Below, in pieces: positions 32,369 through 41,308 of a stretch of 64,000 nucleotides of DNA. Every line of letters begins with the position of its first letter. The stretch's first letter is position 1. The translations under genes were made by a program, and so were the position numbers. Origin of the DNA: DASPNM01 sp035626515 (GTDB lineage Bacteria; Bacteroidota; Bacteroidia; Chitinophagales; Chitinophagaceae). Location: contig DASPNM010000020.1 in NCBI GenBank assembly GCA_035626515.1, positions 1 through 64,000 of the forward strand, in the 5' to 3' direction. The notes beneath the pieces are model-generated. The model had not been told where the DNA came from, did not search any database, and was given only the letters and a program-made list of their open reading frames with translations.

Positions 32369-34777
32369 TCAGTTCTCTTCTTTTTTACCGAACAGGCGCT
32401 TGAAAAATCCTTTTTTCTTTTGCGAGTCTTCTTTCGGTGCACCGATCGGCTTGGTTTCCCCGTCCCGGATCACCGGTGGCTTGCGCAGCGTGTCGCGTTT
32501 GGGTTTATCCTCATCCTGCACCGGGCGTGATTCCGGTCCGATGTAATCGTGCGATTCGTAATCTTCTTCGTCCACGCCCTGGTCGAGACCTTCGGCCCCC
32601 GGAGGTGGTATGTCATCGATCATTTCCATGATATCCGCGCTGTTGATCTCGAGCTCCAATTCGGCAGGACGTGCGAACTGCGCATTCTTATCAATTCCCA
32701 GCGTCCTGTCTGCATATACTTTCCGGAAAAACGCTTCCCAGATTGGACGCGCGGCGGAAGATCCAAAACCGCCGGCTCCTTCGTTGCGGATAAAGCGGTC
32801 GTCGCAGCCCACCCATACGCCACCCAGAAGCTGAGGTACGAATCCCATGAACCAGGCATCCGCGTTGTCGTTGGTCGTCCCGGTCTTTCCACCCATTTCG
32901 GCAGCACCAAGGCGGCCGCGCAACCCGGCAGCAGTGCCCTTATCTACAGTTCCCTGCAGCATGCGGCACATGTTGTACGCTGTGAGCTCGCTGATCGCTT
33001 CCTTCCGGTTTACGCTGTAATCAAAACGCCTGATGACATTTCCATTCCGGTCCTCGATGCGCGTGATGAAATAAGGTTTCGTGGAAAATCCACGGCCCGC
33101 GAAAATGGTATAGCCCCACATCATTTCAAATAGCGAAAGATCGCAGGAACCCAGGGCAATGGAAGGGTAGGGGTCCACACGCGTTGGAATATTCAGACGC
33201 GACAGGAATTCGGCGAACTGCTGCGGTCCGACCTGCTTCATAATATAGGCGGTGGCGCAGTTTTTCGAATAGGCGAGGGCGTTGGCCATCGTCATCATCC
33301 TGCCCGTGCACGTCCGGGAGGTGGCGGGTACCAGCTGGCGGTTGCCGAAATTTTGCTGTATATCTTCCACCTCCGTATCGGGAGTAAAGCCGCGCTCTTC
33401 CATTGCCTGCGTATAGAGGAGGGGTTTAATAGCCGAGCCTACCTGGCGCTTGGTTTTCAGGTTGACGTGGTCGTACTTGTATGTCTTGAAGTTGATCCCG
33501 CCTACCCAGGCCCGCACCTCACCCGTTACCGGGTCCATCACCATGAATGCCGCCTGCACCATTTCGCGGTGATACTTGATGGAGTCGTAAGGTGTCATCA
33601 CGGTGTCTTTCTCGCGCTTGGCATTCCAGGCGAATATTTTCATTTTCGTCTTCTCAAAAAAGCTGGCGCGAATCTCCTTGTCGCTGTATCCATCGTCTTC
33701 CATATTCCGCCACCGTTCGCTCTGCTTCATCGCGGCATCCAGGACGTTCGCATGTCCTTTCCAGATCAGGTCGTTCTTCAGTTTGGGTTGTGCCACAAGG
33801 TATTTCTGCAGCGTGGGCAAATGGGAGGCAACCGCCTCTTCGGCGTATTCCTGCATCCTCGGATTGATCGTTGTGTAAATCTTCAGTCCGTCATCGTAAA
33901 TGTCGTAGGGTTCGCCGTTCGGCTTCTTTGTATCCTTCAGCGCGGCGCGCACTTCGTCTTTCAGCACCTCGCGGAAATACGGAGCATAGCCCGTGTTCTC
34001 ATCCAGCTTCCTGTAATTTAGTTTGATAGGTTTCGATTTCAGGCGTGCGGCTTCCGCGTTGGAAAGCTTTCCGTTCTGCTCCATTTCCGTGAGCACCACG
34101 TTGCGACGGTCGAGGGCTGCTTTCGGATTGCGGATCGGGTTGTAAAGTGTGTTTCCCTTCAGCATTCCCACCAGCAGCGCAGCCTCCTCTACGCGAAGCT
34201 GGTCAGGTTCTTTCTGGAAAAAAGTCCGGGATGCGTTGCGAATGCCGTAAATATTGTTGCCGAAAGGAACAGCGTTTAGGTAAAGCGTGATGATTTCTTC
34301 TTTCGTAAAATTCTTTTCCAGCCGGATGGATACGATCCACTCCTTTAGCTTTTCAATCACCCGCCAGGCCTTGTTGCGGCTTCCCTGCTCGAGCAGCGCT
34401 TTGGCGAGCTGCTGGGTGAGGGTACTGCCTCCCCCTTTCCGCCCGCCGCTGCTGATCGCACGCAGCGTGGATTTGAAATCAATTCCGCTGTGCTTGTAAA
34501 ACCGGGAATCTTCAGTGGAAATCAGCGCATCGATTACATGGCGGGAAATGTCACGGTATTTTACATTGCTGCGGTTTCCCCGCTCGGTATAGTACTTGCC
34601 CATCAATGTTCCTTCCTCCGCGTACACTTCGGAAGCTTGCAAAATGGATGGGTTCTCGAGCTCTTCCAGCGAAGGTAATTTTCCAAAAACTCCAAAGAAT
34701 GCCAGAGCAAGGAGCAGGAAGAAGAGAGCCATGCCGCCCAGGAAGATCCGCCAAAACAGCCGGACTGACCTTTTCAT
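32369..34777 (-). CDS. Penicillin-binding protein 1A (class A, bifunctional)
   Basis: An 802-residue murein synthase with one N-terminal span. The glycosyltransferase GT51 domain shows STEDSRFYKHSGIDF and GGSTLTQQLAKALL. The transpeptidase domain shows SxxK in VGSAIKPLLYT, SxN in YSKNCATAY and KTG in GGKTGTTNDNADAWF. A low-complexity Asp/Glu/Lys tail follows residue 700. It polymerises and cross-links peptidoglycan. It lies upstream of the PrsW/GNAT genes with a 62-bp gap. Confidence 0.95.
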   Translation of the reverse strand: MKRSVRLFWRIFLGGMALFFLLLALAFFGVFGKLPSLEELENPSILQASEVYAEEGTLMGKYYTERGNRSNVKYRDISRHVIDALISTEDSRFYKHSGIDFKSTLRAISSGGRKGGGSTLTQQLAKALLEQGSRNKAWRVIEKLKEWIVSIRLEKNFTKEEIITLYLNAVPFGNNIYGIRNASRTFFQKEPDQLRVEEAALLVGMLKGNTLYNPIRNPKAALDRRNVVLTEMEQNGKLSNAEAARLKSKPIKLNYRKLDENTGYAPYFREVLKDEVRAALKDTKKPNGEPYDIYDDGLKIYTTINPRMQEYAEEAVASHLPTLQKYLVAQPKLKNDLIWKGHANVLDAAMKQSERWRNMEDDGYSDKEIRASFFEKTKMKIFAWNAKREKDTVMTPYDSIKYHREMVQAAFMVMDPVTGEVRAWVGGINFKTYKYDHVNLKTKRQVGSAIKPLLYTQAMEERGFTPDTEVEDIQQNFGNRQLVPATSRTCTGRMMTMANALAYSKNCATAYIMKQVGPQQFAEFLSRLNIPTRVDPYPSIALGSCDLSLFEMMWGYTIFAGRGFSTKPYFITRIEDRNGNVIRRFDYSVNRKEAISELTAYNMCRMLQGTVDKGTAAGLRGRLGAAEMGGKTGTTNDNADAWFMGFVPQLLGGVWVGCDDRFIRNEGAGGFGSSAARPIWEAFFRKVYADRTLGIDKNAQFARPAELELEINSADIMEMIDDIPPPGAEGLDQGVDEEDYESHDYIGPESRPVQDEDKPKRDTLRKPPVIRDGETKPIGAPKEDSQKKKGFFKRLFGKKEEN

Positions 34778-34885
34778 AAAAAGGCTTTACTGAATTTCAA
34801 ATTACAGCAGAAATACTGCCAGTCGAAATTATAAAAAACCGGTATGCGTGGACACACCGTGTTTGTAATGTTTTGCCAAAACCGG

Positions 34886-37825
34886 TCACTCGGGAAACTT
34901 TCCCGGGATTTGCTGCTCCAGGAAGCTTCGATAAGAACGCAGATCGCGGTTGGTTTTCAGCAGCACCAGGTTGCTCTCCGAAATTATGGTAAAGCTGTAT
35001 TTGCCGCCGCGAAGCCAGGGAATGATCTCCGTTGCTGTTCGCGGACGGATGCGGTCTACGTAATCTATTGCTTCCGCAGCCGTGCGGAATGGCGCGATGA
35101 GCAGCAACTTGTTGTCCGCGTCCAGGTCAAAAAGCTGCGCTTCCATCTGTTTGTTGTAAAAGGTTTCCCTGTTGTACCGCGCGAATGCGTTTTTGGCTTC
35201 GTTGATGAAGACCGGGTCAATGCGGTTGAGAACGATCATCACCAGGTGCGCCGATTCCGGTTTGTGGGTGAACGGTGAATGCGTAAATGTCGGGAGAGGC
35301 TTGTTGCCGACCGTATCGATCCCCGGCCGGTTTACCGTAGGTTGCGGGCGGTTTACCACCACGCTGTCGCGGATCCTTGCCGGGGGCTGACTGACCACCG
35401 GCTCAGGTTTTTTTCCTGTGCTGTCTTCACCCGGACGCGAGATCACCAGGTTTTTGAGCTCTTCTTCAATTTCGTGACGCCGACTGAGCACGTTCACGAG
35501 CGCGGTTGCCCTTGCCGCCAGTAAGGATTGCGAAAATTGATTTGTGATCTCAGTCAGGATTGCAATGGCGGTGCTGTCCTGGCGTTGCCGGATATAATAC
35601 ACCGCTTCGATGTAAAGTAGCTGGGGCGTCCAGTAGTTCCGGCCGTAGAGGCTGTCGGCCCGCTTTTTTTCCCAAACAGCCTGATCGAAATTTCCCTCAA
35701 TAAACAGGTCATAAATTCTTTCGTACGCCGCCGTGGCGTCCGGATTTTTTAATGCCTGCAAATTTTTCCCGGTATTGACGATGGCGGTGAAATTGCTGTT
35801 GGCGTGCTGCAGCGTGAGTAATGTCTTGATGGCGGCAGCCTTTTGCGTTTCCCCCTGCCGGCGGTAGCAGTAATACAGGTTGAACAGCACCTGGTCCATG
35901 CTGTCGAACACGGGAAAACGGGTGCGGAGTCGCTCATAGGTCTCCGTCCCGAGCACGCAGTCCTCGAGCTCGTGGATGTAAAGTTTTCCAAGCGCGAACA
36001 ATGCCTTTTGCAGCGAGTCGTTCGACACAGCGAGGAGCGCCTCGGTGAGCGGAAGATGTTCGTAGAGCGATTCGAAAGTTATCTCGTTGCCGGGGGATGG
36101 ATTATTGTTTTGCTGTTGCCCTCCGGTGATGGATGGTTGCTTTCCGCCCATCTGCGTGCCGGGTGCGATCACCGCGCTTCGTCGCCAGTTGTCCACGTTC
36201 GGCCGGTTTCCCCAGCGCGCCCGAAAATCATTTTGCCCGCGGGTGCGGGCGCTGCTGTTGTAGAAATACCATTCTCCTTTTGATTCGTTATTCGCGAACA
36301 GGTTCGGCGCCGGCTGTCCGCCCGTCGTGCTCGAGCCGAGTCCAAATCCTTCGTCCTTCAGCCCCTGCTGCTTGCGCAGCTGACGCGCGAGTTTGCGGAC
36401 AAAATCCTTTCGTTCTTCCTCCGGCAGGGCTGCGATCCGCTGCAGGCTGTCCTGTCGCTCCACGATCTCCATGTTTGTGGCAAGAGCGCCCAGGATTTCC
36501 TTGCGCCTCACGATCCGGTCCGGATCTTTCAGCGCGGTATCTTCCAGCTTCAAACTGTCGTAATAGTTGTAGGCCTTCCGGTACTCGCTTCTGTCAAAGG
36601 ACAGTTCCGCCAGCTGAAGAAAGGCCTTGTTTCGCTGGGCAATAGTATTGCTGGTATAAGTGGTGCTTTTCGCCAGAAGCGCAAGTGCGGCTTCCACGTT
36701 ATTCCGCTCCAGCTCCATTTGCGCAGCCATGTAGTAGATGATGTCGCGGTAATCCTGGTATTTGTCGCGCTTCGCCATTTTGAGCAGTTCCGCGATGTTC
36801 CGCTCGATTTGTTTTTCGCCTTCCACCTTGTTCACCTTTATGGCATAGAGGCGTGCGTAGATGTCCATGATAGGATCGGTCGTATGGCTGCTGACCCTGG
36901 AGTAAAAACGTTCGGCTTCTTTGTAGTTGCCCGCCAGCTCGAAGAGCTGTGCCGCCAGGTATTCCCAGCGGGCTTTTTCCTGCTGGTCGGTGGCGTTGTC
37001 CAGGGCAAGCACAAGGTGTGCGGCCGCGCTGTCCCAGATGTTCTGTTTGTAAAACCAGAATGACTGCACTTCATGAAGGTCGTTGTGCAGCCGCTTGGGG
37101 AATGCCGGATCGCTTCGCAGCGTGACGATCAGGCTGGCGGCCTCGGCAAACTGGTCGCGCGCGAGAAAATTCCGAATCTGCCAGATAAAGGCATCGTTGC
37201 GGCTCGGAGGCTCCGAAAGCAATCGGCGGGGCAGACTGTTCTTTTCGGGTGTCGCGATGCTGAATACATTGTTCCCGTCTTTAATGCTCCCGATCGTTTT
37301 GTAATAGCCGTCTGCCTCCTTTTCGGCGAAAGCCCAGTTGATGAACTGGAACATCAGGAAGGCCGAGTCAAATTGTTTTCGGAGATAATACGAGGCTCCC
37401 CAGAGCAGGTACAGGTTGTCGATCCAGTCGTTGCGCAGGTCATGCAGCACGATCCCGCTCTGAGACTTGTAGCCCACCGAGTCGAGCTGAACCGAATCCC
37501 TCGCGGTCACGTCGAGTGAATAGTTGTAAAAGGGGAGCAGCCGCGAGTAATCGTCGGTATGGGCGGCTTTCGCGCGCTCGAGTACCTCGTTCAGCTTGTT
37601 GTTGGCGTTGAAGAAATAATTGTAATGGGTAACCGTGTTTTGGATAAAACGCGTCGGTAGAGTGAATTTTTTTTGGTCGGATTTTTCCGATCGCAGCACC
37701 CGCTCCTCGTATTCCTTCGGTTTTTTGATGTCAAAGCTGATCCCGAGCTGGCCGGCGGCCGGAAGGGTAAACTGGATAAGGAAGAGGAAAATGGCCGTGC
37801 TGGCCCTGTTCGGGAATACTCGCAT
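34886..37825 (-). CDS. PorW/SprE-like type IX secretion / gliding motility protein
   Basis: A 979-residue secreted protein with signal peptide (residues 1-24) and many TPR-like helical repeats. The N-terminal part has DIKKPKEYEERVLRSEKS and KFTLPTRFIQNTVTHYNYFF, as in PorW/SprE lipoproteins of the type IX secretion system. A Pro/Gly/Asn linker near residues 490-560 and a conserved C-terminal domain (YNRETFYNKQMEAQLFDLD, LLIAPFRTAAEAIDYVDRI) follow. The usual lipobox Cys is not visible. ATG 37825 was chosen over an in-frame TTG at 37837. Confidence 0.75.
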   Translation of the reverse strand: MRVFPNRASTAIFLFLIQFTLPAAGQLGISFDIKKPKEYEERVLRSEKSDQKKFTLPTRFIQNTVTHYNYFFNANNKLNEVLERAKAAHTDDYSRLLPFYNYSLDVTARDSVQLDSVGYKSQSGIVLHDLRNDWIDNLYLLWGASYYLRKQFDSAFLMFQFINWAFAEKEADGYYKTIGSIKDGNNVFSIATPEKNSLPRRLLSEPPSRNDAFIWQIRNFLARDQFAEAASLIVTLRSDPAFPKRLHNDLHEVQSFWFYKQNIWDSAAAHLVLALDNATDQQEKARWEYLAAQLFELAGNYKEAERFYSRVSSHTTDPIMDIYARLYAIKVNKVEGEKQIERNIAELLKMAKRDKYQDYRDIIYYMAAQMELERNNVEAALALLAKSTTYTSNTIAQRNKAFLQLAELSFDRSEYRKAYNYYDSLKLEDTALKDPDRIVRRKEILGALATNMEIVERQDSLQRIAALPEEERKDFVRKLARQLRKQQGLKDEGFGLGSSTTGGQPAPNLFANNESKGEWYFYNSSARTRGQNDFRARWGNRPNVDNWRRSAVIAPGTQMGGKQPSITGGQQQNNNPSPGNEITFESLYEHLPLTEALLAVSNDSLQKALFALGKLYIHELEDCVLGTETYERLRTRFPVFDSMDQVLFNLYYCYRRQGETQKAAAIKTLLTLQHANSNFTAIVNTGKNLQALKNPDATAAYERIYDLFIEGNFDQAVWEKKRADSLYGRNYWTPQLLYIEAVYYIRQRQDSTAIAILTEITNQFSQSLLAARATALVNVLSRRHEIEEELKNLVISRPGEDSTGKKPEPVVSQPPARIRDSVVVNRPQPTVNRPGIDTVGNKPLPTFTHSPFTHKPESAHLVMIVLNRIDPVFINEAKNAFARYNRETFYNKQMEAQLFDLDADNKLLLIAPFRTAAEAIDYVDRIRPRTATEIIPWLRGGKYSFTIISESNLVLLKTNRDLRSYRSFLEQQIPGKFPE

Positions 37826-37875
37826 CTTCGGGCTCAATCTAATTGCTTAATAACTGAATTTCAAATATTTTAGTA

Positions 37876-37883
37876 CAAAAATA
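37876..37883 (-). promoter_or_regulatory. -7 promoter box (TATTTTTG on minus strand)
   Basis: TAnnTTTG match reading toward the PorW/SprE-like gene, about 50 nt before its ATG. Confidence 0.4.
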
Positions 37884-37968
37884 GGGCATTTTTTTCAGTG
37901 AAATTGAGGGCTGTCGACCCCCGAATGCAGGGGGCGGTGATTACCTTTAATTCACCTAAATCTCCAGT

Positions 37969-38361
37969 ATGCTGAAACTAGACGCGGGATCCACCCTGAA
38001 AAGGTTGCGTAACCGCTACCGGCTGGTCGTGATGAACGACGATACCTATGAAGAAGTTGTTACCTTTAAATTATCCAGGTTGAGCGTTTATGTAGCGTTG
38101 AGCACAATTTTTGTGTTGCTCGTCGGACTAACTGTAGCGCTCATCGTTTTCACCCCTTTGAAGTATTACATTCCGGGCTATGACGACCTCAAGGCAGGGC
38201 GGGAATACCGGCAGATGAAATACAGAGTGGATTCGCTGGAAAAACAGATCGGATACCAGTCCACGTACATTGAGAACATCAGGAAAGTGCTGCGCGGCGA
38301 TGCTCTTCCGCTGGACACCACCGCGATTGAGATTCCAAAAGTTGAAATATCACAGGATTAA
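37969..38361 (+). CDS. Membrane-anchored coil resembling the N-terminus of M23 peptidases
   Basis: A 130-residue protein with a basic N-terminus (LKRLRNRYRLVVMNDDTYEEV), one membrane span at about residues 42-64, YIPGYDDLKAGREYRQMKYR and a coiled coil (VDSLEKQIGYQSTYIENIRKVL). The layout matches the N-terminal third of Bacteroidota M23/LytM membrane peptidases, but the peptidase domain is absent. It lies 9 bp before a bactofilin gene, which fits an envelope-scaffold role. A weak TACCTTTA box precedes it at 37942. Confidence 0.7.
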   Translation: MLKLDAGSTLKRLRNRYRLVVMNDDTYEEVVTFKLSRLSVYVALSTIFVLLVGLTVALIVFTPLKYYIPGYDDLKAGREYRQMKYRVDSLEKQIGYQSTYIENIRKVLRGDALPLDTTAIEIPKVEISQD

Positions 38362-38370
38362 CGATTAACT

Positions 38371-38781
38371 ATGTTTCATACCAAAAACAAAACTGAGATG
38401 CAAACCAATGGCAGCAACGGGAACGGTACCACCCTGATTGGCGCCGGCACCACCGTGAAGGGCGATATCAGCAGCAACAGCGACCTGCGTATCGACGGCA
38501 CGGTGAATGGAAATGTACACAGCGCCGCCAAGATCGTGATCGGGGCACATGGTGTAGTGGAAGGCGACATCTCGGGCAACCAGGCCGATATCGTTGGAAA
38601 AGTTTCCGGCAATATCCGCACGAAAGAGCTGCTGCAGCTGAGGGCCGACTGCGTGGTAACCGGCAATCTTTATGCAGGCAGGCTTCAGGTCGAGCCCAGT
38701 GCCACCTTCAATGGCCAATGCCACATGGGTGCAAACATCGTCGAGATGATCAATGAGCAAACCCAGGTCGCCACGAACTGA
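38371..38781 (+). CDS. Bactofilin family cytoskeletal protein
   Basis: A 136-residue polymer-forming protein with the beta-helical DUF583 repeat: TLIGAGTTVKGDISSNSDLRIDG (read as separate turns), TVNGNVHSAAKIVIG, GVVEGDISGNQADIVGKVSGN and AGRLQVEPSATFNGQC. Flanking tails are short and disordered. Bactofilins form filaments that position cell-wall enzymes. The 3' end overlaps the AtpZ gene by 29 bp. Confidence 0.92.
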   Translation: MFHTKNKTEMQTNGSNGNGTTLIGAGTTVKGDISSNSDLRIDGTVNGNVHSAAKIVIGAHGVVEGDISGNQADIVGKVSGNIRTKELLQLRADCVVTGNLYAGRLQVEPSATFNGQCHMGANIVEMINEQTQVATN

Positions 38782-38983
38782 AAACCGCAACCGCGATCTG
38801 TACCGTTACGCCAGCCTCGGCACACAGCTGCTCGTTGCGATCGGGCTTGCCGTCTTCCTCGGCATCAAGGCCGACGGATGGCTGCGCACTTTCCCGCTGT
38901 TTTCCTGCGTCCTACCTTCGCTCGTCCTGTTCGGGATCTTCTACAAGCTGGTCCGTGAAACCAGGAAACCGAAGAAACCATGA
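38753..38983 (+). CDS. AtpZ/AtpI-family protein
   Basis: A 76-residue protein with a basic N-terminus and two membrane hairpin spans (YASLGTQLLVAIGLAVFLGI and a second at residues 48-66), the AtpZ/AtpI layout. Such proteins help assemble the F-type ATP synthase rotor or move Mg. In related genomes this gene usually precedes the atpBEF genes, but no ATP synthase subunit follows here. Confidence 0.75.
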   Translation: MSKPRSPRTENRNRDLYRYASLGTQLLVAIGLAVFLGIKADGWLRTFPLFSCVLPSLVLFGIFYKLVRETRKPKKP

Positions 38984-39378
38984 TGCAACAAAGCTGGAAG
39001 CATTTTTACCCGGTGCTGTTGATGTTTATCGCGCTCACAGCATTTTTCCTGGCTGGCGGGACTTTGCTCAGCAACTGGAACATGGACCCATCGGTCCTGC
39101 TGTGGGGCAATGCCATCCTTTTTGCGGCCACCGCGCTTTCCGCCCTTGTTTCGCTAAAGGGCCTCCGCGCAAAAACGGGACATGCTGCGGTGCGATCCGT
39201 CTACGGAAGTTTCATGATCAAATTCTTCATTTGCGTGATTGCGGCTTTCGCTTACATCATGACAGCGAAAAAAGCAGTCAACAAACCTGCGCTTTTTACG
39301 TGCATGGGACTTTACGTGGTCTACACGGTCCTGGAAGTATCCATCCTAACCAAACTATCCAGGCAGCGGAATGGCTAA
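38980..39378 (+). CDS. Four-span membrane protein (AtpI-like position)
   Basis: A 132-residue protein with four predicted spans (residues 9-28, 38-59, 70-95 approximately and 105-124). It overlaps the AtpZ gene by 4 bp. In Bacteroidota a similar unnamed membrane protein sits between AtpZ and ATP synthase subunit a. No motif gives a function; the assignment rests on size, topology and position. Confidence 0.6.
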   Translation: MMQQSWKHFYPVLLMFIALTAFFLAGGTLLSNWNMDPSVLLWGNAILFAATALSALVSLKGLRAKTGHAAVRSVYGSFMIKFFICVIAAFAYIMTAKKAVNKPALFTCMGLYVVYTVLEVSILTKLSRQRNG

Positions 39379-39991
39379 GCAGGAAGCCCCTCTTCAGCTT
39401 TTGAAAAACTATTTGCCTGAAGGCAGTTACGAAGCAGTAGTGCGTCACATCCTCGAACATCGGGTGCACCTCACCATTACGCGGCAGCGGCGCAGTGTCC
39501 TCGGTGACTACCGACACCGTACGCACTATGCAAACCATCGCATTAGCATCAACAGCAACCTGAACCGATACGCCTTCCTTATTACGCTGCTGCACGAGCT
39601 CGCGCATCTTTTCACCTATGAACAGTTCGGCAACGGCGTGTCCGCACACGGTCGGGAATGGAAAGCGATCTATGCCGGGCTCCTGAAAGAGTTCATCAAC
39701 TCGCGCATCTTTCCCCCGGATATCGAAAGAGAGCTGTTCCTTTCCCTGCGAAATCCCGCTGCCTCGAGCTGTGCCGAAGACGGACTCATCCGGGTACTCA
39801 GGAACTACGATCCCGCTCCCAACGGCCACCGCCTGGTCGAGGAATTACCGGAGAACGCTCTTTTCCGGAGCGAAGGCCGCGTGTTCCGGAAACTGGAAAA
39901 GCTGAGAAAGCGTTTTCGGTGTATCGAAGTGGCCACGGGTCATGTCTATCTTTTCAGCCCGGTGTATGAAGTGGAGGAATTGAACGCCTAG
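39371..39991 (+). CDS. SprT-like zinc metalloprotease-domain protein
   Basis: A 206-residue protein with the zinc motif HELAH at residues 75-79 (LITLLHELAHLFTYEQFG), a third ligand region HGREWKAIYAGLL and the N-terminal YANHRISINSNLNRYAFL typical of SprT/SPRTN-like domains. The C-terminal half has the expected strand-rich pattern, but zinc-ribbon cysteines are reduced. Eukaryotic relatives cut DNA-protein cross-links; the bacterial role is unknown. Confidence 0.82.
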   Translation: MAKQEAPLQLLKNYLPEGSYEAVVRHILEHRVHLTITRQRRSVLGDYRHRTHYANHRISINSNLNRYAFLITLLHELAHLFTYEQFGNGVSAHGREWKAIYAGLLKEFINSRIFPPDIERELFLSLRNPAASSCAEDGLIRVLRNYDPAPNGHRLVEELPENALFRSEGRVFRKLEKLRKRFRCIEVATGHVYLFSPVYEVEELNA

Positions 39992-40494
39992 CCGGCCGCT
40001 GTCGCAGGGTCCGCAAGCTCCTTCAGCATCCAGACAGCGCAGCCGGTGTGCGCCGTATCGAACTGTTTGTCGAGGTAATGAAAACCGGCTTTTTCATATA
40101 GGCTGATAGCGCGCTTCAGCTCGGGCATGCTTTCGAGGTAAAGCTTTTTGTATCCTTTCTCTTTTGCTTCTGCCACGCATTTTTCGATGAGCGTTTTTCC
40201 GAGCCCCAGCCCCCGTGCCTTTGGGATCAGGTACATTTTTACGAGTTCGCTGGTGTCTTCGGGGATTCCCTCGGTCGGATAAATACCCGCACCGCCCACC
40301 ACTTCCCCGTCGATTTCGACCACCCAGTAGGCCGACATCGGGTCGCGAAAAAGTTCGTACAAATGATCGGTGGTTTCTTCGTAGTAGACGGTCCCCGGGC
40401 GCACCGCTCCAAATTCCTCGAGCGTGCTGCGAATGATCCTGGCCAGTGCGGCGTTGTCGCGTGGTTCGATGGGGCGAATGCGGATCTCGGGCAT
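39988..40494 (-). CDS. GNAT-family N-acetyltransferase
   Basis: A 168-residue GNAT with IRPIEPRDNAALARIIRSTL, GGAGIYPTEG, the core MYLIPKARGLGLGKTLIEK (acetyl-CoA loop RGLGLG) and LYLESMPELKRAISLYEKAGF. Convergent with the SprT-like gene (4-bp overlap). Substrate unknown. Confidence 0.9.
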   Translation of the reverse strand: MPEIRIRPIEPRDNAALARIIRSTLEEFGAVRPGTVYYEETTDHLYELFRDPMSAYWVVEIDGEVVGGAGIYPTEGIPEDTSELVKMYLIPKARGLGLGKTLIEKCVAEAKEKGYKKLYLESMPELKRAISLYEKAGFHYLDKQFDTAHTGCAVWMLKELADPATAAG

Positions 40495-40499
40495 ATTTC

Positions 40500-40530
40500 A
40501 AAAATAAGAAAGCCCGGTGTAAACCGGGCT
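40500..40530 (-). terminator. Rho-independent terminator after tRNA-like element
   Basis: On the minus strand AGCCCGGT, loop TTAC, ACCGGGCT, then TTCTTATTTTT. It ends transcription coming from the tRNA-like element, just before the GNAT start. Confidence 0.75.
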
Positions 40531-40533
40531 CTG

Positions 40534-40607
40534 CGGCCGGCGGGGGAATCGAACCCCCAGCATCATATGCGACCCGTGCAATTGCCGACCATTACGTTAC
40601 CGAATAT
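40534..40607 (-). tRNA. tRNA-like element, probably degenerate
   Basis: The T-arm is perfect (GGGGG-TTCGATT-CCCCC on the minus strand, 40542-40558), with 3' acceptor GCCGGCC, and a terminator follows. No normal anticodon arm can be folded. In one reading the 5' acceptor is GGTCGGC (40584-40590), which gives seven pairs but a body of only about 57 nt. In the other, GTAA/TTGC forms a D-arm and the acceptor and anticodon stems are decayed. Either way it looks like a truncated or pseudo-tRNA. A full-length version would overlap the last codons of the gene at 40592. Amino acid not assignable. Confidence 0.4.
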
Positions 40608-41308
40608 CGTTGTGCCCTCTTTTCAAGCCGGGCGATGTATTCTGGCTGGCGGTCGAGGATGTATTGAACGCGCGAATTAAAACCCGGTTCATTTTCCATC
40701 CACTGCTGCCGTTTCCTGAGCGTCGCGGGCTTGAGGATCCTGGCATTGAAGAAATTCCATTTCTGTTCATTGGGCACTTCCGCATTGAGCGCGACGAGCT
40801 GCAGCATCAGCTCGTGCAGGCGAAAGTTGTAAAGATTAGCGTTTACGCCGGCGGCGGTATCGCAGCTCTTATGAAAGGCCCGGCTGAGAATTTCCGTGGC
40901 ACGGGCGATCGACTGCGCATTCACGCCGGATCGCAACTCCTGCATTGCCAGCAGTTCGAGAATATTTCCCGACTGGTCGCGGTTGAGCCGCGCTCCCGAT
41001 TCGAGCTGCGACAACCAGCCCGCGGCGGCCAGCTCGCGCAGATGCGCCGGATCTATTTCGTCGTAGTACTTGTAAACTTTGCGGGTGGGAAAGTGCAGGA
41101 CTTTTGTCTTGCTGTTCATTACCAGCCCTTCGTGGTGCCAGCTTTGCCTCCCTCCGCCGGTCCTGCGTTTCGGCGGTTCGGGCTTCTCCGGCGATCCTGA
41201 GTCTTTCTCTTTCGCCTGGTTGCAGCCAAGAGGCAGCAGCCCCAGCAGCGCAAGCCGCAAAGTATTGTCCAGGAATTCGCGACGCGGAATCAGCGAAGAA
41301 CGTGGCAT
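40592..41308 (-). CDS. Tat-type lipoprotein, hypothetical (238 aa)
   Basis: The N-terminus has a twin-arginine-like motif (IPRREFLDN) followed by a hydrophobic segment and lipobox LPLGC (Cys about 29), suggesting Tat export and lipidation. The mature part is mainly helical (LRELAAAGWLSQLESGARL, NLYNFRLHELMLQLVAL) without a recognised domain. The gene ends at or inside the tRNA-like element. Function unknown. Confidence 0.65.
   Translation of the reverse strand: MPRSSLIPRREFLDNTLRLALLGLLPLGCNQAKEKDSGSPEKPEPPKRRTGGGRQSWHHEGLVMNSKTKVLHFPTRKVYKYYDEIDPAHLRELAAAGWLSQLESGARLNRDQSGNILELLAMQELRSGVNAQSIARATEILSRAFHKSCDTAAGVNANLYNFRLHELMLQLVALNAEVPNEQKWNFFNARILKPATLRKRQQWMENEPGFNSRVQYILDRQPEYIARLEKRAQRYSVT

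Noticed and set aside
40446..40667. Plus-strand 73-aa frame across the tRNA-like element
   Set aside because: Frames read antisense through tRNA genes are a common artefact; no protein features.
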